Of a DNA stretch of 19,422 nucleotides, positions 10,101 through 16,683 are shown piece by piece (the first letter of the stretch is position 1; every line of letters starts with the position of its first letter). A program made the translations under genes and the position numbers. Source of the stretch: Thermoplasmata archaeon. Its GTDB lineage: Archaea > Thermoplasmatota > Thermoplasmata > Halarchaeoplasmatales > Halarchaeoplasmataceae. Location: positions 1 through 19,422 of the forward strand of contig JAFDTZ010000030.1 of NCBI GenBank assembly GCA_019594305.1, given 5' to 3'. Under the pieces are notes generated by a model. The model ran no database searches and had not been told where the DNA came from. It was given only the letters and a program-made list of their open reading frames with translations.

Positions 10101-13100
10101 AATCAAACATCGGGTCAAACTGAAAGTTTGATGGGAACCGGTAAGAACACCACTGAGATGAAAACGCAGATCACTTTTACAGATGAGGCCTGGGACTTCA
10201 CCGACACCTGGTGGATGATAGAAAATGCAACTTATCCTCTGTTGTGGTATCAACCTGTAGCGGTGGGTATAACATCGCCATACGACGGGCAAGTATTTGC
10301 GTCAGCCGAGGTTACTGTGGAATGGCTGGGTGGTACTAATGGGTCAGGAACGATGAATTATAGTATACGGATCGAGGGGGGAGAATGGATAGATAAAGGG
10401 GAGAATACTACGCATCAGTTTAGCGGTTTGGAAGAAGGTGAATATACCGTCGATGTAAAAGTATACGATACTGCTAACAATTCTGCATTGGACACGGTAA
10501 AATTCATAGTGGATTTAACCGAACCCCACGTAGAAATAACCTCACCATCCGACGGAGAAGCCTTTTCATCTACAAATGTGACGGTGGAGTGGAGCGGAAG
10601 TGATGATGTATCCGGTATAGACTACTACGAGGTAAAAATAGGAGAAGAAGATTGGATATACAAGGCCCTAAACACAACTCATCTATTCACCGATCTGGAG
10701 GAAGGAATTCATACCGTATATGTTAGAGTTACCGACAACGCAGGTAACAACGCAACTGACAACGTTACATTCACCGTAGATGTCACCGATCCCAACGTAG
10801 AGATAATATCTCCAGGCGATGGTGATGTATTTTCTACCGGTAACGTTACGGTGGAATGGACGGGTAGCGACATGGGTTCCGGGATAACCCATTACGAGAT
10901 ACGACTGAATGAAGGAGAATGGGATAACGTGGGAACGGATACCGAGTACATTTTCGAAGGATTAACAGACGGGGAGCATACCGTAGATGTAAGAGCCTTC
11001 GACCATGCCAACAACAGAGCGGTGGACAACGTTACCTTCATAGTAGATTTGACCGACCCCCTTATCGACATCGTCTCACCAAACCACGGAGAAGTAATAT
11101 CTTCAGTCAACATAACCGTAGAGTGGGTCGGTAGCGATGACGGTTCAGGCATAGACTACTATGAGATAAGGATCAACGAGGGTGAATGGATCAACATAGG
11201 TCTGAATACATCTCACCAGTTCACCGATCTGGAGGAAGGTGACCACACCGTTGACGTTAGGGTGACCGACAATGCAGGAAACAATGCGACTGACAGTGTT
11301 ACCTTCACAGTTGATATAACCCCGCCTACAGTCACAATAACCTCACCAGATGAAGGTCAAATTTTCAACGTCTCCGATATCACCGTTCAGTGGGTCGGTA
11401 GCGACCATGAAACCGGAATATCCCACTACGAGATACGATTGAACGATGAAGACTGGATGAACGTTGGAAATGACACTGAATATATTTTGGAAGGACTAGC
11501 AGATGGTGTGCATACGGTGTACGTGAGAGCCTTCGATTTCGCCAACAACACCTATACGGATGAAGTTACGTTCACCGTAGATGTAACCGCTCCGTCTGTC
11601 GATATCACATCACCGTCGGACGGAGAAGCCATCCCTTCAGTCAATGTGACGGTGGAATGGACCGGAAGCGATGATACATCCGGTATAGATTATTACGAGA
11701 TACGGATCGATGGAGGCGAATGGATCCACAAAGGACTCCAAACGACACATGAATTCACCAACCTAGATGAAGGTAGTCACACGGTAGATGTTAGGGCAAC
11801 GGACAATGCCGATAACTCAGCCGTTGATTCCGTAACCTTCGTTGTGGATGTTTCTGACCCGACGGTCAGCATCACATCTCCTGATGAAGGGGAGATATTT
11901 GGTTCGACGGAGGTTACCGTCGAGTGGGATGGCAGCGATGATATCTCCGGTATAGATCACTACGAGATCAGGATAAACGAAGGAGACTGGATCGACAAAG
12001 GTCTTGACGAATCGCATCTTTTCACCGATTTATTCGACGGACTCCACTTTGTCGAATTAATCGCTTACGACCACGCAGGTAACTATGCATATGATAATGT
12101 TACCTTCATGGTCGATGTAACTCCTCCCACTGTCAATATAACAGCTCCGGAAGATGGTGAAGTAATATCAATACCTGAGGTTGTGGTAGAATGGACCGGG
12201 GAAGATGATATTTCAGGAATAGACTACTACGAAATCCGTATAGACGAAGGCGTATGGATAAACAAGGGTGATGACACTTTCCATCAATTCACTGATTTGG
12301 CCGAAGGTGAACACACGGTGGATGTAAGAGCATATGATAACGCAGGTAATTCTGCTATGGATACTGTGGTCTTCACCATAGAATTTGAGATAAGTTACAT
12401 CGTAATATCACCAGACTTCGAGGCGATCATCGCAGGCGATCACATAGAGTACACTGCCATGGCCTACGATGAATACGGCGGCGAGAAAGGAGACGTAACC
12501 GATGAAACCACATGGTCCATAGAAGGCGGTGCAGGGGGCTATTGGGTCGGGAATGTGTACCATTCGGAGTACGCTAGCGACTGGGTAGTGACTGGGGATT
12601 ACGAAGGATTGACAGATAATGCCACTTTGAGAGTATCAGCCGGTGATGCACACAGTATCGTGATCTCACCAAAGGAAGCCACCATCGACGCCGGAGAAGC
12701 TATTGCATACTTGACCACAGCTTACGATGAGTTCGAAAACGAGATAGGCGAGGTCATTCCCACTTACAGCATAGATGACGAGGCAGGCGGTCACTGGGTG
12801 GGTGCCTACACATATCATTCACAGTACGCTGGTACATGGACGGTTACGGGCACCTACGATGGCGCTGTAGATACAGCAACACTGATAGTTGAACCAGGTG
12901 AAGTATTTAGTATCGAGATATCACCGCAGGAATCGACTATAACATCCGGAGAAAGTCAAGAATACAACGCGGTCGCTTACGATGGGTACGGCAATGAAAT
13001 AGAAGATGTCACAGCGGATACCCATTGGAGCATTGATAGCAACGCCGGCGGTTACTGGGATAACAACGTCTATCACTCGGAAAATGCAGGTTATTGGGCG

Positions 13101-14621
13101 GTTTCAGGCACCTATGATGAGATATCCGGGACCGCTTTTTTAACAGTTGAATCCAAACCTGTGTCTTATATGATCATAGAACCCCAGGAAGCAAGTATAG
13201 ATGTTGGAGCCTCTCAATCATATACCGCAACCGCCTATGATGAAGATGATAATGAGATCGGAGACGTAACCAACGATACCACATGGAGTATCGATTCAGG
13301 TGCCGGAGGATATTGGACATACAATGAATATAACTCTGAAAACCCCGGAACCTGGACAGTAACCGGTACATATGATGGTTTCAGCGACCAAGCTGTCCTT
13401 ACTGTTTTAGAGGACGAGGTTTACACATTGACTATAGATGTGATTGGTAATGGTTGGACCGAACCTCCGGCGGGTGTGCATGAATACGATGTTGATACAT
13501 TCGTATTGATAGAAGCCTTCCCTCACGAAGGCTGGGTATTCAACCACTGGACGGGCGACTATCCACCGGGGGAAGCTCAACATAACATCATTTCCACCAC
13601 CATGGACAGTGACAAACAACTGAAAGCTCACTTCGTAGAGGAAGATGCAAACAGGTATGAACTCATAATAAGCGTGGAAGGCATGGGTGCGGTGAATATA
13701 GACCCGGATTTACTGAATTATCCTGAGGGCACTATCGTCACACTTACAGTTACACCGAATCCGGGTTGGCAGTTCGTAGAGTGGAGAGGAGATATCTCCG
13801 GTTCACACCTTCCGGCAGAGGTTCTAATGGATGAAAACAAAACGATAACCGCGGTATTTGAAGAATCGGAGGTTATCTTTAGGGTGACTAACTATGTTGT
13901 AGATCCAACGGAGGGCAATGTACCTTTGACTGTTGAGATAACTGCTTTCGTCGAGAACATAGGAGCTGCTCAAGGGACTATCCAGCTGAAAATGGGAGAC
14001 ATATTGATAGAACAATGGACCCTAGGCCCCGGAGAATCTGTCTCGGTAGATGAGACCTATACATTCGAAAGCACCGGTTTATATTACTTCCACCTTGGAG
14101 ACCAGAGTATATACGTAAGAGTGGGCGAAGTGGTTGTTTACACCCTAAACGTAATCATAGAAGGTGAAGGCAGTGTAAGTCATCAAGAACTCTACGAAGA
14201 GGGATCTGAAGTTACCCTTACCGCAGTTTCTGCACCAGGATGGGAGTTCGTAGAGTGGGGAGGAGACATTGTCGGAGATGAGAACACGGTGATCGTTTAC
14301 ATGTACGAAGATAAAACCATCACTGCAGTGTTCCAAGAGATAGATGAAACCGATGACCCAGACGATCTGGATGATGGAGAACCTTCCGGTTTAGGTTTAC
14401 TAGAAGATTACTGGTGGATACTATTGGTAGTCATAGTGGTAATAGTCGTGATAATAGTCGCACTCATGAAAAAGAAAGGAGGAACTAGCCCCTCTGAAGC
14501 AATGCAAGAGCCTCCAGCACATGATTACCCACCCGAAGCGGATATACAGGGTGCAGATACATACGAGCAAAACGTTGATAATACACCCTCCCCGCCACCA
14601 GAGGGGGAAAGCGAGGTATAA
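7137..14621 (+). CDS. Giant (2494-residue) repeat-built surface protein with GLUG, Ig-like, Big-like and InlB-like modules
   Basis: This is a very large exported protein, probably cell-surface and adhesive. Domain order: signal peptide (1-29); three GLUG-repeat beta-helix blocks (about 47-434, 435-753, 754-1040), each closing with a cassette of 'F.D..T.G', 'GTGK.TTEM' and 'GW.F.D.WWMI' type; eight Ig-like repeats of about 88 residues (about 1043-1748), with 'P.V.ITSP.DG' starts and 'SGIDYYEIRI...W...G' cores; four Big-like repeats of about 85 residues (about 1752-2092, 'I.ISP..A.I..G' starts); two InlB B-type repeats (about 2095-2243, 'GW.F..W.GD'); a CARDB-like domain (about 2245-2333); a third InlB-type repeat (about 2334-2401). 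A membrane helix (about 2425-2445, WWILLVVIVVIVV) with a KKK stop-transfer and a P/E-rich cytoplasmic tail follow. The second GLUG block lacks the usual 'GDPY.I' entry motif. No catalytic domain is visible. Translation reads through without frameshift despite the repeats. Confidence 0.85.
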   Translation: MKSVKNRILVCAVISMLFVGVFNLGTVLARPDDVPVPTPGNDSLGDGSPGDPYMIHCVDDLQNISSDLSAHYALANDIDAGETSEWNWNETEGVYRGFEPIGDGENQFDGTFDGRGYTITGLFIYRPDVSGVGLFSHMDEGGYVSNVSLVDVNVTGNNYVGGLVGMSGGFHTPGGTVSNCSASGVLTGLGFRVGGLMGWNSFTTVSNSHAEVMVTADNTGGGLMGQNANGMVLNSFSTGNVSGEGNSMGGLVGRNAGVIEDSYATGNVNGSSYLGGLAGYNAGGSISYSYATGSINSTIGDSSQAVGGLAGINSGYVNYSYATGEVTGPFRRVGGLVGQNTGVVTNSYATGNVTGGGTGETWEGGLVGDNDYGDGEVFDSFYDQETTGHSDTGKGEPKTTAEMMTESTFTGAGWNFIDTWWMIDGETRPFLQSEWSTEIRNNHQLQLMAVDLTADYTLEDNIVLSDIIDPAQMWGTALNSGQGFVPLGTSGDPFVGNFDGNDHTIHLLYIDRPETTHIGLFGNIGDTGSVFDVGLTELYVKGNATTGGLAGLNRGVVNNTHTTGFVHGTGDYVGGLIGDNIGSVSVSYSTVHVDGKARSGGLVGINQGTISESFSAGDVKGIDYDAGGFVGQNTGTIDNSYSLANVTGEIQVGGLVGLNLGGDIYDSYSTGFVSGSGALGGLVGWSNGVVANSFYDQETSGRSDTGKGEPKTTAEMQTQSTFTDAGWNFEDIWKMIEGMTYPLLWWQPLPTGEGTPEDPYLIYDVYDLQNMKDDITAHYLIVNDIDGSETRFWNDDAGFLPVGTFEDRFNGSLDGDGHKITGLYINRTSDHIGLFGVTEYAEIKDVGLVDVEIQGGGYTGGIAGYTEYSTISRSYVTGVVNGISNVGGLIGRTWMGTVEHSYADVDVYGSTWTGGLIGFNDVCTVSNSYARGDVHGSSTIGGLIGRHDRAPLEYSYSTGYVSGDSNVGGLVGSRDPSGGYADIANFWDNQTSGQTESLMGTGKNTTEMKTQITFTDEAWDFTDTWWMIENATYPLLWYQPVAVGITSPYDGQVFASAEVTVEWLGGTNGSGTMNYSIRIEGGEWIDKGENTTHQFSGLEEGEYTVDVKVYDTANNSALDTVKFIVDLTEPHVEITSPSDGEAFSSTNVTVEWSGSDDVSGIDYYEVKIGEEDWIYKALNTTHLFTDLEEGIHTVYVRVTDNAGNNATDNVTFTVDVTDPNVEIISPGDGDVFSTGNVTVEWTGSDMGSGITHYEIRLNEGEWDNVGTDTEYIFEGLTDGEHTVDVRAFDHANNRAVDNVTFIVDLTDPLIDIVSPNHGEVISSVNITVEWVGSDDGSGIDYYEIRINEGEWINIGLNTSHQFTDLEEGDHTVDVRVTDNAGNNATDSVTFTVDITPPTVTITSPDEGQIFNVSDITVQWVGSDHETGISHYEIRLNDEDWMNVGNDTEYILEGLADGVHTVYVRAFDFANNTYTDEVTFTVDVTAPSVDITSPSDGEAIPSVNVTVEWTGSDDTSGIDYYEIRIDGGEWIHKGLQTTHEFTNLDEGSHTVDVRATDNADNSAVDSVTFVVDVSDPTVSITSPDEGEIFGSTEVTVEWDGSDDISGIDHYEIRINEGDWIDKGLDESHLFTDLFDGLHFVELIAYDHAGNYAYDNVTFMVDVTPPTVNITAPEDGEVISIPEVVVEWTGEDDISGIDYYEIRIDEGVWINKGDDTFHQFTDLAEGEHTVDVRAYDNAGNSAMDTVVFTIEFEISYIVISPDFEAIIAGDHIEYTAMAYDEYGGEKGDVTDETTWSIEGGAGGYWVGNVYHSEYASDWVVTGDYEGLTDNATLRVSAGDAHSIVISPKEATIDAGEAIAYLTTAYDEFENEIGEVIPTYSIDDEAGGHWVGAYTYHSQYAGTWTVTGTYDGAVDTATLIVEPGEVFSIEISPQESTITSGESQEYNAVAYDGYGNEIEDVTADTHWSIDSNAGGYWDNNVYHSENAGYWAVSGTYDEISGTAFLTVESKPVSYMIIEPQEASIDVGASQSYTATAYDEDDNEIGDVTNDTTWSIDSGAGGYWTYNEYNSENPGTWTVTGTYDGFSDQAVLTVLEDEVYTLTIDVIGNGWTEPPAGVHEYDVDTFVLIEAFPHEGWVFNHWTGDYPPGEAQHNIISTTMDSDKQLKAHFVEEDANRYELIISVEGMGAVNIDPDLLNYPEGTIVTLTVTPNPGWQFVEWRGDISGSHLPAEVLMDENKTITAVFEESEVIFRVTNYVVDPTEGNVPLTVEITAFVENIGAAQGTIQLKMGDILIEQWTLGPGESVSVDETYTFESTGLYYFHLGDQSIYVRVGEVVVYTLNVIIEGEGSVSHQELYEEGSEVTLTAVSAPGWEFVEWGGDIVGDENTVIVYMYEDKTITAVFQEIDETDDPDDLDDGEPSGLGLLEDYWWILLVVIVVIVVIIVALMKKKGGTSPSEAMQEPPAHDYPPEADIQGADTYEQNVDNTPSPPPEGESEV
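10264..12383 (+). repeat. Eight tandem Ig-like repeats inside the giant surface protein gene
   Basis: Units of about 264-267 bases begin near 10264, 10516, 10780, 11047, 11314, 11578, 11845 and 12112. Each encodes an Ig-like domain with a central SGIDYYEIRI-type motif and an HTVDVR-type strand before the linker. Unit size is almost constant while the codons have diverged, so the copies are not recent. Confidence 0.8.
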
Positions 14622-14628
14622 AATACGC

Positions 14629-14875
14629 AGGAATGCTTTGCATTCCTCCTTTCTAAATCTTTCCTCACTCCGCTCAAAAAGAGTTTAGATTCGCTGGACT
14701 ACCGTCCACCTCTTTACAACTTTCAGACTGCGCTAGAAAGATTGTAAATGCTCCCGCGTCAGAAAAATTAAACATAATTTTTCCACTGGATCGCATTAAA
14801 ATGGAATCTTAATGCTCCCGCGTTGCAAAAATCGAACAGGATTTTTCCACTTGCTCGCACTTATAAAAGATAAGT
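14629..14875 (-). repeat. Left half of a two-hairpin repeat array flanking tRNA-Glu (about four units, reading away from the tRNA)
   Basis: Read on the - strand from the tRNA outward. Unit L1: linker CGGGAGCA (14875-14882, the tRNA 3' acceptor strand), stem 14857-14864/14870-14877, linker TGCGAGCAAGTGG, stem 14827-14833/14840-14846. Unit L2: linker CGGGAGCA (14813-14820), stem 14793-14799/14809-14815, linker TGCGATCCAGTGG, stem 14762-14770/14775-14783 (9 bp, 4-base loop). Unit L3: CGGGAGCA (14749-14756), stem 14713-14724/14736-14748 with one bulged base, then GAGGTGG and a 5-bp stem 14695-14699/14704-14708. Unit L4 is degenerate: imperfect stem 14652-14662/14678-14689, then AAGGAGG and an 8-bp stem 14629-14636/14640-14647, which could also end transcription of the giant gene. 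Unit spacing is 62-66 bases. Arm sequences differ between units but pair within each. Confidence 0.8.
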
Positions 14876-14949
14876 GCTCCCGCCGGGATTTGAACCCGAG
14901 TCCTCGGCTCGAGAGGCCGAGATGATTGGCCGGACTACACTACGGGAGC
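14875..14949 (-). tRNA. tRNA-Glu (anticodon CTC)
   Basis: On the - strand the sequence folds as a complete tRNA. Acceptor strands GCTCCCG and CGGGAGC pair over 7 bp. The D arm has the archaeal tRNA-Glu pattern GTGTAGTCCGGCCAATCAT. The anticodon stem is TCGGC/GCCGA with loop CTCTCGA, giving anticodon CTC after the conserved U33. The T loop is TTCAAAT with a CGGG/CCCG stem whose outermost pair is T-G. The discriminator is A (14875) and CCA is not encoded. No intron is present. No box A stands at the usual distance upstream: the flank is filled by hairpins, and the nearest good candidate (TAATTATA, 15098-15106 on the - strand) would give a 5' leader of over 100 bases. Confidence 0.95.
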
Positions 14950-15096
14950 AAATTGTGAAAACAATTTGCGACTGCGGGGAACTATGTTCCCCGGGAGGAC
15001 AAATATGAGCTTGCGAATATTTGCGACTTAATGGAATTTTATTCCGCTTGAGGACAAATTGTGAAAACAATTTGCGACTGCGGGGAACTCTGTTCC
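14943..15096 (+). repeat. Right half of the two-hairpin repeat array flanking tRNA-Glu (three units, reading away from the tRNA)
   Basis: Read on the + strand from the tRNA outward. Unit R1: linker CGGGAGCA (14943-14950, complement of the tRNA 5' acceptor strand), stem 14948-14956/14961-14969 closed by a GAAA loop, linker GCGACTGC, stem GGGGAAC/GTTCCCC (14976-14982/14986-14992). Unit R2: linker CGGGAGGACA (14992-15001), stem CAAATAT/ATATTTG (15000-15006/15017-15023), linker GCGACTTAAT, stem GGAAT/ATTCC (15033-15037/15041-15045). Unit R3: linker TTGAGGACA (15048-15056), stem identical to R1, linker GCGACTGC, stem GGAAC/GTTCC. Unit spacing is about 51-55 bases. R2 differs from R1 and R3 in both stems while each stem still pairs. 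Confidence 0.85.
14949..15089. repeat. Exact 35-base direct repeat (14949-14983 and 15055-15089)
   Basis: The two copies are identical over 35 bases and lie 106 bases apart. Each spans a whole GAAA-capped hairpin, the GCGACTGC linker and the left arm of the next hairpin. The unit between them (R2) has the same layout but different arms, so the two outer copies are closer to each other than to the middle one. Confidence 0.9.
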
Positions 15097-15202
15097 ACTA
15101 TAATTAGCAAATCAAGTCTATCAATTATCTACAACAGACAATCCTGATGACCATCTGATACACTAAGTTTAGATATTTAATGGTTACGCAAATTTTCAGT
15201 AT
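15097..15202. other. A/T-rich spacer with no recognised gene
   Basis: No coding frame or RNA gene is visible between the hairpin array and the terminator of the DUF5320-like gene. TAATTATA on the - strand (15098-15106) and the A/T-rich stretch at about 15168-15180 are possible box A elements for the tRNA transcript. Confidence 0.4.
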
Positions 15203-15237
15203 AAAAAAAGGGGAAAAGGTTTTACTTATTCCTTTTC
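15203..15237 (-). terminator. Hairpin plus T-run terminator of the ORP-like operon
   Basis: On the - strand a 7-bp stem GAAAAGG/CCTTTTC (15231-15237 with 15213-15219) spans the stop codon of the DUF5320-like gene. It is followed by CCC and seven T residues (15203-15209). Archaeal termination mostly needs the T-run, which is clear here. Confidence 0.65.
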
Positions 15238-15567
15238 AGATAGCTCTTTGACCCTCGACTCGATGTTTTCCAGTTCCTTTTTGAGGTCCTCGCCATACCG
15301 CTTTAGATCCTCTAATTCGTCTTCCTTGGAATATTCGTACCTGAGTTCATGGTATGGATCATCGTATATTACCGGGCGCGGGGGAACAGAGCGTTCCCAA
15401 AAACGTCTCCCGCGAACTCCTCGTCCGAATCCTCTACCGTATCCGCGACCCATTCCCATACCTCTACCTTTGGTGAACCCGGGACTGGAATATCCCGCAC
15501 AGTAACCCAATGCTCTTCCGGTCATGGGGCCATAGCCATCTGGTCCTGTTCCGTCTCCTCTTGGCAT
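15226..15567 (-). CDS. DUF5320-like glycine/arginine-rich small protein with C-terminal coiled coil
   Basis: This protein is 113 residues from the ATG at 15567. A longer frame from 15618 adds 17 residues that do not fit the family; the chosen ATG is preceded by GTGAT, a short SD site. It opens with MPRGDGTGPDGYGPMTGR, the typical start of DUF5320 proteins. A low-complexity G/R/M segment follows (about 33-56), then YDDP, then a charged helix (about 80-113) predicted as a coiled coil. One cysteine (C23) lies in the G-rich part. DUF5320 proteins occur next to NifX/MTH1175 proteins and ferredoxin-type MinD ATPases in anaerobes, as here; their function is unknown. A 63-base gap with A/T-rich, box A-like stretches separates it from the zinc-ribbon gene, so it may also be transcribed alone. 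Confidence 0.8.
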   Translation of the reverse strand: MPRGDGTGPDGYGPMTGRALGYCAGYSSPGFTKGRGMGMGRGYGRGFGRGVRGRRFWERSVPPRPVIYDDPYHELRYEYSKEDELEDLKRYGEDLKKELENIESRVKELSEKE

Positions 15568-15630
15568 GTTATCACAATAGTACCTATATGTTATGTAATA
15601 CTTAGACTTATTGCACATATGTATACTAAG

Positions 15631-15813
15631 TTACTCCCGAACCATCAGATTCCCGCATTCAGGACAAACAGTCTCAACACATGGCCTACCGCGTGTGTGT
15701 GGTACTATTTTGCCACAATTCGGACATAGGCAGTTACCACCGGGTCCAGGTGCATTACCTCTTCCCTGTCCCCTTCCGCCTCCGGCAGGTCCGGTTCCAT
15801 CTCCTCTCGGCAT
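15631..15813 (-). CDS. 60-residue zinc-ribbon protein with a DUF5320-like N-terminus
   Basis: The protein starts with MPRGDGTGP, the same nine residues as the next gene, followed by a G-rich linker (GGGRGQGRG). Residues about 28-55 carry two CxxC knuckles, CPNC and CPEC, plus further cysteines (C28 and the C before VETV), which suggests a single zinc ribbon or rubredoxin-like metal site. The ATG follows directly after the TAA of the second MinD-like gene. Its strong SD site GGAGGTGA (15819-15826) lies inside that gene's last codons, so the start is secure and the two are translationally linked. It may be an adaptor or metal-binding accessory of the neighbouring ATPases; this is inferred from position only. 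Confidence 0.8.
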   Translation of the reverse strand: MPRGDGTGPAGGGRGQGRGNAPGPGGNCLCPNCGKIVPHTRGRPCVETVCPECGNLMVRE

Positions 15814-16683
15814 TTATTTCACCTCCTTCAATCTTTTATTTAGTATCTTCCATATCTCAGAGATCCCCTTAGCGAGTTCGCCGTCCGAATACTCGTTTAC
15901 GGTCTTCTCTGCGATCATGGAATGGGTTGCAACGTCATCATAGGGTAGTTTACCGATCACATCTATACCCATTGTTTTACAGTAAGACACGATATCATCT
16001 GCATTTTCAACATTTATATCATATTTGTTCACACACACCACCGCAGGTATGTCAAAATGTTCCGTTACCGCAAGTACCCTCTTCATATCACTTATACCGG
16101 ACAGCGTAGGTTCGGTGACGATCAGTACCAGATCAACACCTACTATGGAAGCGATCACTGAACATCCCGTTCCCGGTGGACCGTCGATGATGACGGTTTC
16201 AGCCTTATTCTTCTCCGCAAGGTCCCTGGCGTTGTTTCTCACCATAGAAACTAGCATACCCGAAGCCTCTTCTGCGGTATTTAGCACTGCGTGGACCATG
16301 GGTCCGAACCTCATGTTCGATATGTAAGCGTAACCGGATATTCGTTCTACAAGCTCGATGGCACTGGTCGGACATACATATTCGCAAACACCACACCCCT
16401 CGCATCTATCGTTAATAATTTCAAAATCGCTACTTATGGCTCTAAATATGCAATGCTCACGACACAAACCACAGGATGTACATTTATCCTCGTCCATCTT
16501 GGCCAGTTTTAAACCGTAGAAAGGTATTTTTTTATGTATGGTCGGCTTCAACAACAGATGTAGATCCGGAGCATCAACGTCACAGTCCGCTAATATCGCG
16601 TTCTCGGCCAGGCTGGCAAAAGCAGCGGTGACAGTAGTCTTACCAGTACCACCCTTTCCGCTGATAACGGTAAACTGCTTCAT
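15814..16683 (-). CDS. MinD-family P-loop ATPase with two inserted 4Fe-4S ferredoxin motifs (second copy)
   Basis: This is 289 residues from the ATG at 16683, which overlaps the upstream stop as ATGA and has the SD site GGAGGTGA at 16691-16698. A longer frame from 16725 adds 14 residues without an SD site. A deviant Walker A motif SGKGGTGKTT is at residues 8-17. CxxCxxCxxxC clusters are at C68/71/74/78 and C94/97/100/104, and the switch/Walker B region is DGPPGTGC at 167-174. The fold is that of SIMIBI-class ATPases (MinD, NifH, Mrp) with a bacterial-type 2[4Fe-4S] ferredoxin inserted. The paralogous gene directly upstream has the same plan, so a heterodimer is plausible. ORP-complex ATPases of sulfate reducers have this architecture. 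Confidence 0.9.
   Translation of the reverse strand: MKQFTVISGKGGTGKTTVTAAFASLAENAILADCDVDAPDLHLLLKPTIHKKIPFYGLKLAKMDEDKCTSCGLCREHCIFRAISSDFEIINDRCEGCGVCEYVCPTSAIELVERISGYAYISNMRFGPMVHAVLNTAEEASGMLVSMVRNNARDLAEKNKAETVIIDGPPGTGCSVIASIVGVDLVLIVTEPTLSGISDMKRVLAVTEHFDIPAVVCVNKYDINVENADDIVSYCKTMGIDVIGKLPYDDVATHSMIAEKTVNEYSDGELAKGISEIWKILNKRLKEVK
15819..15826 (-). promoter_or_regulatory. SD site of the zinc-ribbon gene inside the MinD-like coding sequence
   Basis: GGAGGTGA on the - strand matches the 16S rRNA 3' end over eight bases and ends five bases before the ATG. It doubles as codons for the EV of the C-terminal KEVK. Confidence 0.75.

Noticed and set aside
14749..14822. Broken tRNA gene copies
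   Set aside because: Only nine bases of the acceptor end are shared. There is no T loop, anticodon arm or D arm next to them.
14629..15096. CRISPR array
   Set aside because: The repeated pieces are short linkers between palindromes and no constant repeat alternates with unique spacers. The variable parts are self-complementary, unlike spacers, and no cas gene is near.
15248..15943. Several overlapping + strand open frames
   Set aside because: They lie opposite the DUF5320-like, zinc-ribbon and MinD-like genes, have low-complexity P/S-rich translations and no box A or SD site.
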